A DNA stretch of 5,497 bases from Synergistaceae bacterium (GTDB lineage Bacteria; Synergistota; Synergistia; Synergistales; Synergistaceae), in assembly GCA_012513245.1 (NCBI GenBank), contig JAAZCN010000335.1:1-5497 (forward strand), given 5' to 3'. Position 1 is the stretch's first letter. Every line of letters starts with the position of its first letter. Positions 1 through 5,011 of this stretch are shown here, piece after piece. The translations under genes were made by a program, and so were the position numbers. The notes below the pieces were generated by a model. The model had not been told where the DNA came from. It made no database searches and was given only the letters and a program-made list of their open reading frames with translations.

Positions 1-1
1 C

Positions 2-433
2 CCAACAATAGAAGCCAACACGACACCGGTAGAGGGAACAGCCAACGGAAGGATCGTTGCAGACGCGAGCATTCCCTATCTTGGCATAGGAGTTCTGGAT
101 GAGCCGGTCGTAGTAGAAGTTAAGGATGGGTTCATAACCAGTATTACAGGAGGCAGACAGGCGGAAGTGTTAAAGAAAGACCTTGCGAGCCACAACGATC
201 CTAATTGTTACAACATCGCGGAACTTGGAGTAGGGTTGAATCCGCAATGCAGGATGTGCGGGATCATGCTCGAAGATGAAGGAGTTATCGGGACCGCTCA
301 TATTGGTATAGGTACCAGCATCACCCTTGGTGGAATAACCAAGGCACCTATCCATTACGACCTCCTAATGTGGAATCCCCGCATAGAAGTAGACGGAAAA
401 GTCATTCTTGACGGAGATAAAGTGCTGGTCTAA
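2..433 (+). CDS. M29-aminopeptidase-like metalloenzyme, C-terminal part (5' end outside window)
   Basis: The frame is open from the window's first bases and ends at TAA 431-433. This gives 143 residues of what must be a longer protein, so the start lies upstream; the in-frame GTG at 167 is internal. Visible motifs resemble the C-terminal metal site of the M29 family (thermophilic aminopeptidase T/PepS and the related NicX-type dihydroxypyridine dioxygenases): NIAELGVGLNP (residues 71-81 of the visible part), GTAHIGIG (97-104) and HYDLLM (118-123). By analogy E74, H100, H118 and D120 are candidate metal ligands. The segment ends with a typical short beta-rich tail (VDGKVILDGDKVLV). Whether it is a peptidase, an amidase-like hydrolase or a ring-cleaving dioxygenase cannot be told from this fragment. 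It lies 96 bp before tctC on the same strand, so it may act on the transported compound, but tctC seems to have its own promoter. Family assignment is fairly sure; the reaction is unknown. Confidence 0.75.
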   Translation, partial: PTIEANTTPVEGTANGRIVADASIPYLGIGVLDEPVVVEVKDGFITSITGGRQAEVLKKDLASHNDPNCYNIAELGVGLNPQCRMCGIMLEDEGVIGTAHIGIGTSITLGGITKAPIHYDLLMWNPRIEVDGKVILDGDKVLV

Positions 434-460
434 ACATCAGGGATAACCTGCTAAGTAATT

Positions 461-489
461 TTGAAAAAGTGTAACTGCAACAATATAAA
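461..489 (+). promoter_or_regulatory. sigma70-type promoter of the tctCBA operon
   Basis: A TTGAAA -35 box (461-466) and a TATAAA -10 box (484-489) are separated by exactly 17 bp, each one mismatch from consensus. Transcription would start near 496, leaving a leader of about 34 nt before the tctC ATG. This suggests the transporter can be expressed independently of the upstream enzyme gene. The first copy of the tandem repeat fills the spacer and the second covers the expected start site, so the promoter is probably regulated. It is predicted from sequence only. Confidence 0.6.
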
Positions 490-507
490 AGTGTAACTGC
501 AACAATA
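465..507 (+). repeat. two tandem 21-bp perfect repeats overlapping the tctC promoter (putative operator pair)
   Basis: The 21 bp at 465-485 recur without mismatch at 487-507, a period of 22 bp or about two helical turns. Each unit contains TGTAACTGCAACA (470-482 and 492-504), an imperfect dyad of the form TGTnnCnGnnACA. Unit 1 lies between the -35 and -10 boxes and unit 2 spans the expected transcription start. Same-face spacing with dyad half-sites is what a dimeric repressor binding cooperatively would need. A chance short duplication is the alternative. No regulator gene that obviously matches is in the window. Confidence 0.6.
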
Positions 508-514
508 AAATTTT

Positions 515-521
515 AAGGAGG
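515..521 (+). promoter_or_regulatory. strong ribosome binding site of tctC
   Basis: AAGGAGG lies 8 nt before the ATG at 530 and fixes the tctC start. It is by far the best SD of the three transporter genes, in line with a binding protein being made in excess over its membrane partners. Confidence 0.85.
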
Positions 522-529
522 AAATAATA

Positions 530-1498
530 ATGAAGAAAAGTTTTAAAGTGTTTTTGGCCGTACTGGTAGTATTTACCCTATTCGGAATGACTCTTCCCGC
601 TCTGGCTGCATCGTATCCATCAAAAGCAGTTGTCGCTATAGTTCCGTTTGGCCCGGGAGGCGGCAATGATATCCTCATTCGCCTCATTGCAAAATACATA
701 TCCCCTGAACTCAATGGACAGGCGTTGGTAGTTGAGAACAAGCCCGGTGCAGGCGGTCAGATCGGCTGGACGACCCTTGCCAAAGCAAGGCCTGACGGAT
801 ACACGATCGGGGCAACAAGCCTCCCTTCCATGATCCTGGTCAAGAGCCTTCGTAAAAATGTTCCCTTCGAAATGGGCGATTTTCAGTATATCTGTAACTT
901 CCAGGTCGATCCCATCGTTTGGGTAGTCAATAAAGACAGTGATCTGAAGACGGCAAGAGATGTAATGGAATTCGCACGTAAAAATCCCAACAAACTTAAC
1001 GTAGCAGGGGATGGTCCTCAGAGCAACGTTCAGCTCCAGCATCTGATTGCTTCAAAGCTTCTGAAAATGGAGACAAACTTTGTCTCCTACAGCGGTTCAG
1101 GTCCGGCAAATACAGCTCTTCTTGGAAAACAGGTAGACCTTGCTGTAACAACACTAAGCTCTGCTCTTCCGCATATTGAAGGCGGAAGATTGGTCCCTCT
1201 TGTAGTTTTCTATGACAAAAAGCTTCCCGGAATTGATATCAAATCATCGAAGGAAGTATTTGGAATGGACATCCCGTCAGCCGGTATGGCCCTTCGTGGT
1301 GTCGCAGCTCCCAAGAAAATGAAGGCAAAAGACGTTGCAACACTGGAAAAGGCTTTTGAAAAAGTCTCTAAGAATCCTGAATTCCTTAAGCAGGCAAAAG
1401 CTCTTGGTCTGTCGATAGAGTTCATGGGAAACAAGGAATCGAATAAGCTTGTAGAAGAATCTACAAAAATTGTCGAAGAGTATAAGTCACTCTTTTAA
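530..1498 (+). CDS. tctC: TTT transporter periplasmic solute-binding protein (TctC/Bug family)
   Basis: This 322-residue protein captures the substrate in the periplasm and delivers it to TctAB. Residues 1-26 form a signal peptide: positive MKKSFK, a hydrophobic core, and LPALA followed by A27 as the likely cleavage site. No lipobox cysteine is present, so the mature protein should be free in a periplasm. Family hallmarks are VPFGPGGGND (38-47), VENKPGAGGQIG (68-79) and ARPDGYTIG (86-94), which build the ligand loops of Bug-type proteins. The length is normal for the family. Known Bug proteins bind citrate, dicarboxylates, amino acids, nicotinate or aromatic acids, so the ligand cannot be inferred from family alone. 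It is the first gene of the tctCBA operon, with its own promoter and strong RBS, and is followed by a stem-loop likely to stabilise its mRNA. The family call is secure. Confidence 0.96.
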   Translation: MKKSFKVFLAVLVVFTLFGMTLPALAASYPSKAVVAIVPFGPGGGNDILIRLIAKYISPELNGQALVVENKPGAGGQIGWTTLAKARPDGYTIGATSLPSMILVKSLRKNVPFEMGDFQYICNFQVDPIVWVVNKDSDLKTARDVMEFARKNPNKLNVAGDGPQSNVQLQHLIASKLLKMETNFVSYSGSGPANTALLGKQVDLAVTTLSSALPHIEGGRLVPLVVFYDKKLPGIDIKSSKEVFGMDIPSAGMALRGVAAPKKMKAKDVATLEKAFEKVSKNPEFLKQAKALGLSIEFMGNKESNKLVEESTKIVEEYKSLF

Positions 1499-1524
1499 TA
1501 GTTGACTGACCTGTACAAATATTG

Positions 1525-1552
1525 AGATCCTCCGCTTTTTAGCGGAGGATCT
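1525..1552 (+). promoter_or_regulatory. intercistronic stem-loop between tctC and tctB
   Basis: A perfect 12-bp stem (1525-1536 with 1541-1552) closes a TTTT loop. It is not followed by a T-run (AATTCAGGGG comes next), so it is a poor intrinsic terminator. Such hairpins after binding-protein genes are known to protect the upstream mRNA segment from 3' decay and so raise binding-protein output over permease output. The 3' arm also contains the only GGAGG (1544-1548) near the tctB start, so folding may mask the tctB ribosome site. The structure is seen; its role is inferred. Confidence 0.75.
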
Positions 1553-1561
1553 AATTCAGGG

Positions 1562-2035
1562 GTGAAATTATTCTCTATGAAAAAAACATCTAAAGAATTG
1601 TTCTTTGCTATATCGATAACAGTAATTTCTCTGCTTCTCCTTATTACCAGCTTCACATACCCGTTAAAGTCCTCGCAGTTCCCCAGGTTTCTGTGTGGCA
1701 TAATGCTTTTACTCTCTATTTTGATTCTTTTAAGAGCATTGCGTTCACGGGCAGGAGTACAAAAAAGCACTAATACAGAAGAAAATTCCGGAAGCTCTAT
1801 TGGTAAACTTAAAGTTCCTGCAATTATCTTTTCGCTCACTATAGCGTACGTCGCGGGGATCATGTACATAGGATATTTTGTCAGCAGTGTAATTTTTCTT
1901 ATTGGAACGATGACAATTTTCGGCAAACAGAGATTTTTGACAAAAACTATTGCAACCGCCGGATTTTTGATCGTAGTCTATGCTCTTTTTGTTAGCTTTC
2001 TAGGACTAAGGCTTCCTCAAGGCCTTTTGTTCTAA
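1562..2035 (+). CDS. tctB: TTT transporter small membrane subunit TctB
   Basis: This is the small integral membrane subunit that partners TctA; its exact role in transport is poorly defined. The product is 157 residues with hydrophobic segments at about 13-31, 43-60, 85-103, 105-121 and 130-147, and a polar loop at 61-84. Family-like features are YPLKSSQFPRF (33-43) after the first segment and the closing GLRLPQGLLF (148-157). The start is uncertain. GTG 1562 has a GGAGG 13 nt upstream, inside the stem-loop arm. ATG 1577 (152 residues, beginning MKKTSKELFF) has only AGGGGTGA at a long distance. Both are weak, which suggests low or structure-controlled initiation. It sits 63 bp after tctC and 17 bp before tctA in a clear operon. 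Confidence 0.88.
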   Translation: MKLFSMKKTSKELFFAISITVISLLLLITSFTYPLKSSQFPRFLCGIMLLLSILILLRALRSRAGVQKSTNTEENSGSSIGKLKVPAIIFSLTIAYVAGIMYIGYFVSSVIFLIGTMTIFGKQRFLTKTIATAGFLIVVYALFVSFLGLRLPQGLLF

Positions 2036-2052
2036 CTCTGGAGGAACTAAAA

Positions 2053-3558
2053 ATGGAAAATATATTTTCGGGTATAGCTCAGGGAATTTCTTCAATGGCC
2101 GACCCAATGATATTGCTCATGATCTTAGCCGGCACAGTCTTTGGTGTCGTGATAGGAGCTCTCCCCGGACTTACAAGCACTATGGGAGTGGGAGTTGCAT
2201 TGCTGGTTCCGGTGACGTTCGGCATGAGTCCGGAGATGGGACTGGCTCTCCTGGGAGCTATCTACTGTTCGTCTACATATTCCGGTGCGATCAGTGCAAT
2301 ATTGATAAATATTCCGGGTACTCCGGCAAATTGCTGCACTCTTTTTGATGGTTACCCAATGACCCAGAAAGGCGAATCAGGCCGCGCTATTGCCTTGGCT
2401 ACATCTGCTTCTGCATTTGGCGGGTTTGTCAGTATTTTTGCCTTGCTCTTCCTTGCGCCTCCTCTTGCAGAATTTGCATTAAAATTCGGAGCGCAGGAGT
2501 ATTTTCTTCTGGCCCTTTTTGGAGTCAGCGTTATCGCTTCCCTTTCGGAAAGAAACATGCTTAAAGGTCTCTGGGCGGGAATGATCGGGCTTTTCCTAAG
2601 CATAATAGGTATGCATCCCCTTACCGGAGATGTAAGATTTACTGCCGGGATAGCAGAACTTTACAGCGGTCTTCCAATTGTAATAGCGTTGATAGGACTT
2701 TACTCGATCCCGGAAGTGATCTCTTCGATAGGTGGTTCCGATGACTCTCCAAAACAGGTAAATGCTGTTGGTGACGGCGTTTTTTCTCAGATGATGGAGC
2801 TTTTTAAATATAAGGTGTTAACTCTGAGAGCAACGATAATAGGTGTCATCGTTGGAATAATTCCGGGTGCCGGAAGCAGTATTGCCAGTTTCGTAGCTTA
2901 TGATGATGCTAAGAGAAGTTCTAAAACTCCTGAAGTATTTGGTACCGGATCCCCAGAAGGGATAATTGCTTCTGAAGCATCAAACAACGCTGTTGTGGGA
3001 GGATCCCTTGTACCGGCATTGACCCTTGGAATACCGGGAAATGCCGTTTCTGCCGTCTTGCTTGGCGGTCTGATGGTCCATGGTTTAAAACCCGGGCCTA
3101 CTCTTTTTATTGAGAACTCAGGGGTGGTCTACAGTTTTATAATGAGCCTCTTTGTATCAAACCTTGCCTTCGTGCCGGTAGGGCTGTTTATTGCACGTTA
3201 CGGCGTAAAGCTTATAGAAACGCCGGCTTCGATACTTGGTCCCCTCGTGCTTGGCCTCGCTGTAATGGGTTCTTACGCATTAAACATGTCGATAGTCGAA
3301 GTTGCATTGATGCTAGTTATAGGTTTGATCGGATACCTCATGAAAGAATTTGATGTTCCAAGGGAACCCATGGTATTAGGGCTAGTTTTAGGCAGTATGG
3401 CAGAAGGGGAACTTGCAAGAGCTTTTTCTCTTGTTCACGGAAGCACGCCTATGCTTATTAAAAATATGTTTACCAGCCCACTCTCTTTGATAATTATTGT
3501 TCTTACAGTATTGTCGCTGTGGCAGGGGGTAAGGAAACAATTTTTTGCAAAGAAGTAA
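2053..3558 (+). CDS. tctA: TTT transporter large membrane subunit TctA
   Basis: This 501-residue polytopic membrane protein is the translocating subunit of the tripartite tricarboxylate transporter, thought to couple uptake to an ion gradient. It has full family length and two related halves with matching Pro-Gly signatures: GALPGLTSTMG (35-45) and GIIPGAGSSIASF (from 268). Other conserved blocks are YCSSTYSGAIS (from 71), NIPGTPAN (from 86), SPEGIIASEASNNAVVGGS in the second half, and GIPGNAVSAVLLGG (from 326). The start at ATG 2053 is supported by GGAGGA 7 nt upstream (2040-2045). It is the last gene of tctCBA and is followed by a terminator hairpin. No frameshift or missing motif is visible, so the transporter should be complete and functional. 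The transported carboxylate is unknown. Confidence 0.97.
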   Translation: MENIFSGIAQGISSMADPMILLMILAGTVFGVVIGALPGLTSTMGVGVALLVPVTFGMSPEMGLALLGAIYCSSTYSGAISAILINIPGTPANCCTLFDGYPMTQKGESGRAIALATSASAFGGFVSIFALLFLAPPLAEFALKFGAQEYFLLALFGVSVIASLSERNMLKGLWAGMIGLFLSIIGMHPLTGDVRFTAGIAELYSGLPIVIALIGLYSIPEVISSIGGSDDSPKQVNAVGDGVFSQMMELFKYKVLTLRATIIGVIVGIIPGAGSSIASFVAYDDAKRSSKTPEVFGTGSPEGIIASEASNNAVVGGSLVPALTLGIPGNAVSAVLLGGLMVHGLKPGPTLFIENSGVVYSFIMSLFVSNLAFVPVGLFIARYGVKLIETPASILGPLVLGLAVMGSYALNMSIVEVALMLVIGLIGYLMKEFDVPREPMVLGLVLGSMAEGELARAFSLVHGSTPMLIKNMFTSPLSLIIIVLTVLSLWQGVRKQFFAKK

Positions 3559-3573
3559 CGACATATAAAATTC

Positions 3574-3608
3574 GGAGGGAATATTTCGCGCAATGAAACA
3601 TGTGCGCG
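3574..3608 (+). other. SD-like site followed by a hairpin over a 19-codon frame
   Basis: GGAGGGA (3574-3580) is followed by a hairpin at 3587-3608. CGCGCA (3587-3592) pairs with TGCGCG (3603-3608), and after one bulged G, ATG (3593-3595) pairs with CAT (3599-3601) around an AAA loop. The ATG at 3593 would open a very basic 19-residue peptide (MKHVRVRKHPRRNYSLSLS, stop 3650-3652). The peptide may be spurious. The hairpin could be a 3'-UTR element of the tctA transcript, since it lies before the terminator. Confidence 0.3.
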
Positions 3609-3672
3609 TCAGAAAACATCCCCGAAGAAACTATAGTTTAAGTTTGTCCTGAAAGTCTAAGATTTTGTATGC

Positions 3673-3692
3673 GGCCCTCATTCTTGAGGGCC
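3673..3692 (+). terminator. likely terminator of the tctCBA operon
   Basis: The stem GGCCCTCA (3673-3680) / TGAGGGCC (3685-3692) is 8 perfect, GC-rich base pairs around a 4-nt TTCT loop. It is followed by TTAATTATTTG, a broken T-rich tail. It lies 114 bp after the tctA stop. The opposite strand has no T-rich tail, so termination would act on + strand transcripts. Confidence 0.75.
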
Positions 3693-3742
3693 TTAATTAT
3701 TTGTGTGAAATAAAATTATGGACAATAATAGTATGGGAGATG

Positions 3743-3779
3743 ACAGCGCTCGGTCATAGGGGTACCTCTATGGCTCTGT
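3743..3779 (+). other. long imperfect stem-loop, possible structured RNA or operator
   Basis: A near-perfect 18-bp palindrome, CATAGGGGTACCTCTATG (3755-3772), is the core of a longer fold. Positions 3752-3761 pair with 3766-3775 around a GTAC loop, and after a 5-nt bulge ACAG (3743-3746) pairs with CTGT (3776-3779). The three non-Watson-Crick pairs (3752/3775, 3754/3773, 3760/3767) are all G-U in + strand RNA and would be A-C mismatches in the other strand. That favours a + strand RNA. There is no T-run after it, so it is not a terminator. Alternatively the 18-bp palindrome is a protein-binding site on DNA. Confidence 0.4.
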
Positions 3780-3810
3780 GGTGGGTAACGAATAAAAGTA
3801 AATTCTGATC

Positions 3811-3921
3811 TCAGTGTTTTAAAAGGTCAAAGGTTGTCTTGGCAAGCAGGAATATCAGAACAAATACCATAATTGAAGATAAAGCGAATATGGCAAATGT
3901 ACCTGCGCCGGAACCGAACAT
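3811..3921 (-). CDS. possible tiny single-span membrane protein or gene remnant
   Basis: From ATG 3921 the - strand encodes 36 residues ending at TGA (3811-3813). There is a short glycine-rich start (MFGSGAG), one strong hydrophobic span (about residues 9-27) and a charged tail (AKTTFDLLKH). The frame is open back to a TAA at 3964-3966, and the translated stretch before the ATG (SLLLIGSLIGSNDG) is also hydrophobic, which hints at a longer gene that has decayed. No good SD precedes the ATG. It lies 65 bp downstream of the HTH-like gene on the same strand and could share its transcript. No family was recognised, and it could be chance. Confidence 0.3.
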   Translation of the reverse strand: MFGSGAGTFAIFALSSIMVFVLIFLLAKTTFDLLKH

Positions 3922-3986
3922 TCCGTCATTACTTCCGATAAGGGATCCTATCAGAAGTAATGATTAAAAGCACGGAGCCTCTGTTT

Positions 3987-4352
3987 CTACTTAAAACAGT
4001 CGCATATCTCAGTATTGACGTTGTCGCCCGGTTCCACCATAAAGCTTTTGATCCTGATCTTACCCTGTCTATGCAGAGCTAAAGCCAGGGATATTATGGT
4101 AGAACTGCTGACGCCGATACTCTTTGATATCTCTTCCGGGTCAAGCTCGCCTTTCTCCCCTACTGCCCTGATAACTTCCTGACCCAGACATGATACCCAT
4201 TGGTTGAAGAGAGAATTCATTTCAGGCGTATTTGAACACGACACCTGATTAAGTGTTATCATTGATTCGAAAATACGGGCGGAAACCAGCTCAAGCGAAT
4301 GTACCAACATCTTCATGTCTTGTTGTTCCAGTGTTTTAGAATCTATATTCAT
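3987..4352 (-). CDS. small unrecognised protein with HTH-like C-terminal half
   Basis: The product is 121 residues from ATG 4352. A GTG at 4361 is also in frame but overlaps the SD, so it was rejected. Residues 5-62 look mainly helical. Residues 69-93 (ELDPEEISKSIGVSSSTIISLALAL) have the spacing of a helix-turn-helix with the turn around IGVSSS. RQGKIRIKSFMVEPG (95-109) could be the wing of a winged-helix fold. The tail carries a CxC pair (C117, C119), and C39 and C55 lie in the first half, so metal or redox sensing is possible but unproven. It is divergently transcribed from yfcE across a 98-bp gap, a common layout for a small regulator controlling itself and its neighbour. No family was recognised, and DNA binding is inferred only from the motif's appearance. 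Confidence 0.7.
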   Translation of the reverse strand: MNIDSKTLEQQDMKMLVHSLELVSARIFESMITLNQVSCSNTPEMNSLFNQWVSCLGQEVIRAVGEKGELDPEEISKSIGVSSSTIISLALALHRQGKIRIKSFMVEPGDNVNTEICDCFK

Positions 4353-4360
4353 AAATATCA

Positions 4361-4365
4361 CTCCT
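4361..4365 (-). promoter_or_regulatory. ribosome binding site fixing the start of the HTH-like gene
   Basis: On the - strand AGGAG (4365 to 4361) is followed by 8 nt and then ATG 4352. The upstream GTG candidate begins at the last base of this site, so it cannot be the start that the site serves. Confidence 0.75.
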
Positions 4366-4391
4366 ATTTCTGTATTTTTCCAAGCTTACTG

Positions 4392-4419
4392 ATTATATAA
4401 TAGCGGGAAATAATATCAA
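4392..4419 (-). promoter_or_regulatory. sigma70-type promoter of the HTH-like gene
   Basis: On the - strand, TTGATA (4419 to 4414) and a perfect TATAAT (4397 to 4392) are separated by 16 bp. Transcription would begin near 4385, giving a leader of about 33 nt with the SD close to its end. The -10 box is part of a perfect palindrome, ATTATATAAT (4392-4401). Confidence 0.6.
4396..4401 (+). promoter_or_regulatory. possible -10 box of yfcE, shared with the divergent promoter
   Basis: TATAAT on the + strand is the other half of the palindrome ATTATATAAT (4392-4401). No convincing -35 box lies 16-18 bp upstream (the sequence there is TATTTT-like), so this direction would be weak or need an activator. 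Bidirectional promoters with shared -10 elements are known in bacteria. Confidence 0.35.
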
Positions 4420-4450
4420 CTAGGATATTTCTCTTAAAGGATGTGATGAC

Positions 4451-5011
4451 ATGTCTGCACATAATATCCACAGCAAAGTGCTTGGAGTCCTCTCTGATAC
4501 TCATGGGAGTTTTTCTGCCTGGGAATCGGCTCTCCCGCTTTTTAAAAACGCAGATGCGATACTGCATGCCGGAGATGTCCTTTACCATGGACCGCGAAAT
4601 GTCATTCCCGGCGGTTATACCCCCTCGGATCTCGCCGAAGCGATCAACAGCTATAAAGGGACTATACTTATAGCAAGAGGAAACTGCGATGCTGAGGTTG
4701 ATCAGATGATACTGGATCCTCTGCTTGCACCATATGTCTCAATATGGTGGAATGGGAAAAAAATATTTATGATGCACGGCGACAATTTTCCGCTTTTCAG
4801 GCAGATGGCCCTTGATTCCAAAGCAGATCTTGCCATTTCAGGACATACTCACATAGCATCTGTTGTGAGGGAAAAAGAGACGATATTCATTAACCCCGGA
4901 TCAACTACCCTTCCGAAGGGCAAGGATCCTGCCAGTGTCGCTGTTGTTGATGAAAAGGAAATTAGGATCATGACACTGGAAGGGAGAATTCTGCATAGTG
5001 AAAAATGGTGA
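4451..5011 (+). CDS. yfcE: YfcE-type calcineurin-like metallophosphodiesterase
   Basis: This 186-residue cytoplasmic enzyme belongs to the MJ0936/YfcE branch of the metallophosphatase superfamily. Members hydrolyse model phosphodiesters with two metal ions, usually Mn; the physiological substrate is not settled. All core motifs are present: SDTHG (D16, H18), GDVLYHGPRN (D42), RGNCDAEVDQM (N78), MHGD (H109) and SGHTH (H132, H134). The NPGS...PKG...PAS block near the C-terminus is also typical. HGPRN, the GY.P segment and GNCD.EVDQM closely resemble E. coli YfcE, and the length matches (184). The ATG is preceded by AAAGGATGTGA (4436-4446), one mismatch from an ideal SD. The gene overlaps the next one by 14 bp, so the two are probably co-translated. 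Function is confident at family level. Confidence 0.93.
   Translation: MSAHNIHSKVLGVLSDTHGSFSAWESALPLFKNADAILHAGDVLYHGPRNVIPGGYTPSDLAEAINSYKGTILIARGNCDAEVDQMILDPLLAPYVSIWWNGKKIFMMHGDNFPLFRQMALDSKADLAISGHTHIASVVREKETIFINPGSTTLPKGKDPASVAVVDEKEIRIMTLEGRILHSEKW

Larger units (their letters stand above)
3559..3986. other. 428-bp region without a confident gene
   Basis: The stretch between tctA and the - strand HTH-like gene contains an SD-like site with a hairpin (3574-3608), a 12-bp perfect palindrome AAACTATAGTTT (3628-3639), the operon terminator (3673-3692), a long imperfect stem-loop (3743-3779) and a short hydrophobic - strand frame (3811-3921). A weak + strand promoter-like pair, TTGTGT (3701-3706) and AATAAT (3724-3729) with 17-bp spacing, lies just before the second stem-loop. 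No tRNA, transposon end or repeat array is visible. Confidence 0.6.

Noticed and set aside
167..169. GTG as the start of the first gene
   Set aside because: The frame is open to the window edge and the metal-site motifs downstream are only the C-terminal part of the family, so this GTG is an internal valine codon.
438..450. CAGG/CCTG hairpin as a terminator of the first gene
   Set aside because: The stem is only 4 bp with a 5-nt loop and no solid T-run directly after it. It is too weak to call.
465..507. Tandem repeats as a mini CRISPR array
   Set aside because: The copies are separated by a single base, there is no spacer-sized gap and no cas genes are present. The placement over a promoter fits an operator better.
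170..1434. Several - strand open frames of 61-140 codons opposite the M29-like gene and tctC
   Set aside because: They lie antisense to genes with clear family motifs, have no SD sites, and their translations look like no known protein. They are reading-frame shadows.
1525..1552. tctC-tctB hairpin as an intrinsic terminator
   Set aside because: There is no T-tract after the stem, and tctB and tctA follow in the same operon. An mRNA-stabilising or RBS-masking role fits better.
1495..2603. - strand open frames opposite tctB and tctA (143 and 83 codons)
   Set aside because: They are antisense to well-supported transporter genes, with no ribosome sites or recognisable motifs.
4359..4361. GTG start for the - strand HTH-like protein (124 residues)
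   Set aside because: The codon overlaps the AGGAG ribosome site, which is ideally spaced for the ATG at 4352.
4364..4673. - strand frame 4364-4588 and + strand frame 4443-4673
   Set aside because: Both overlap the yfcE coding frame, whose metallophosphatase motifs are unmistakable. The first also runs through the divergent promoter region.
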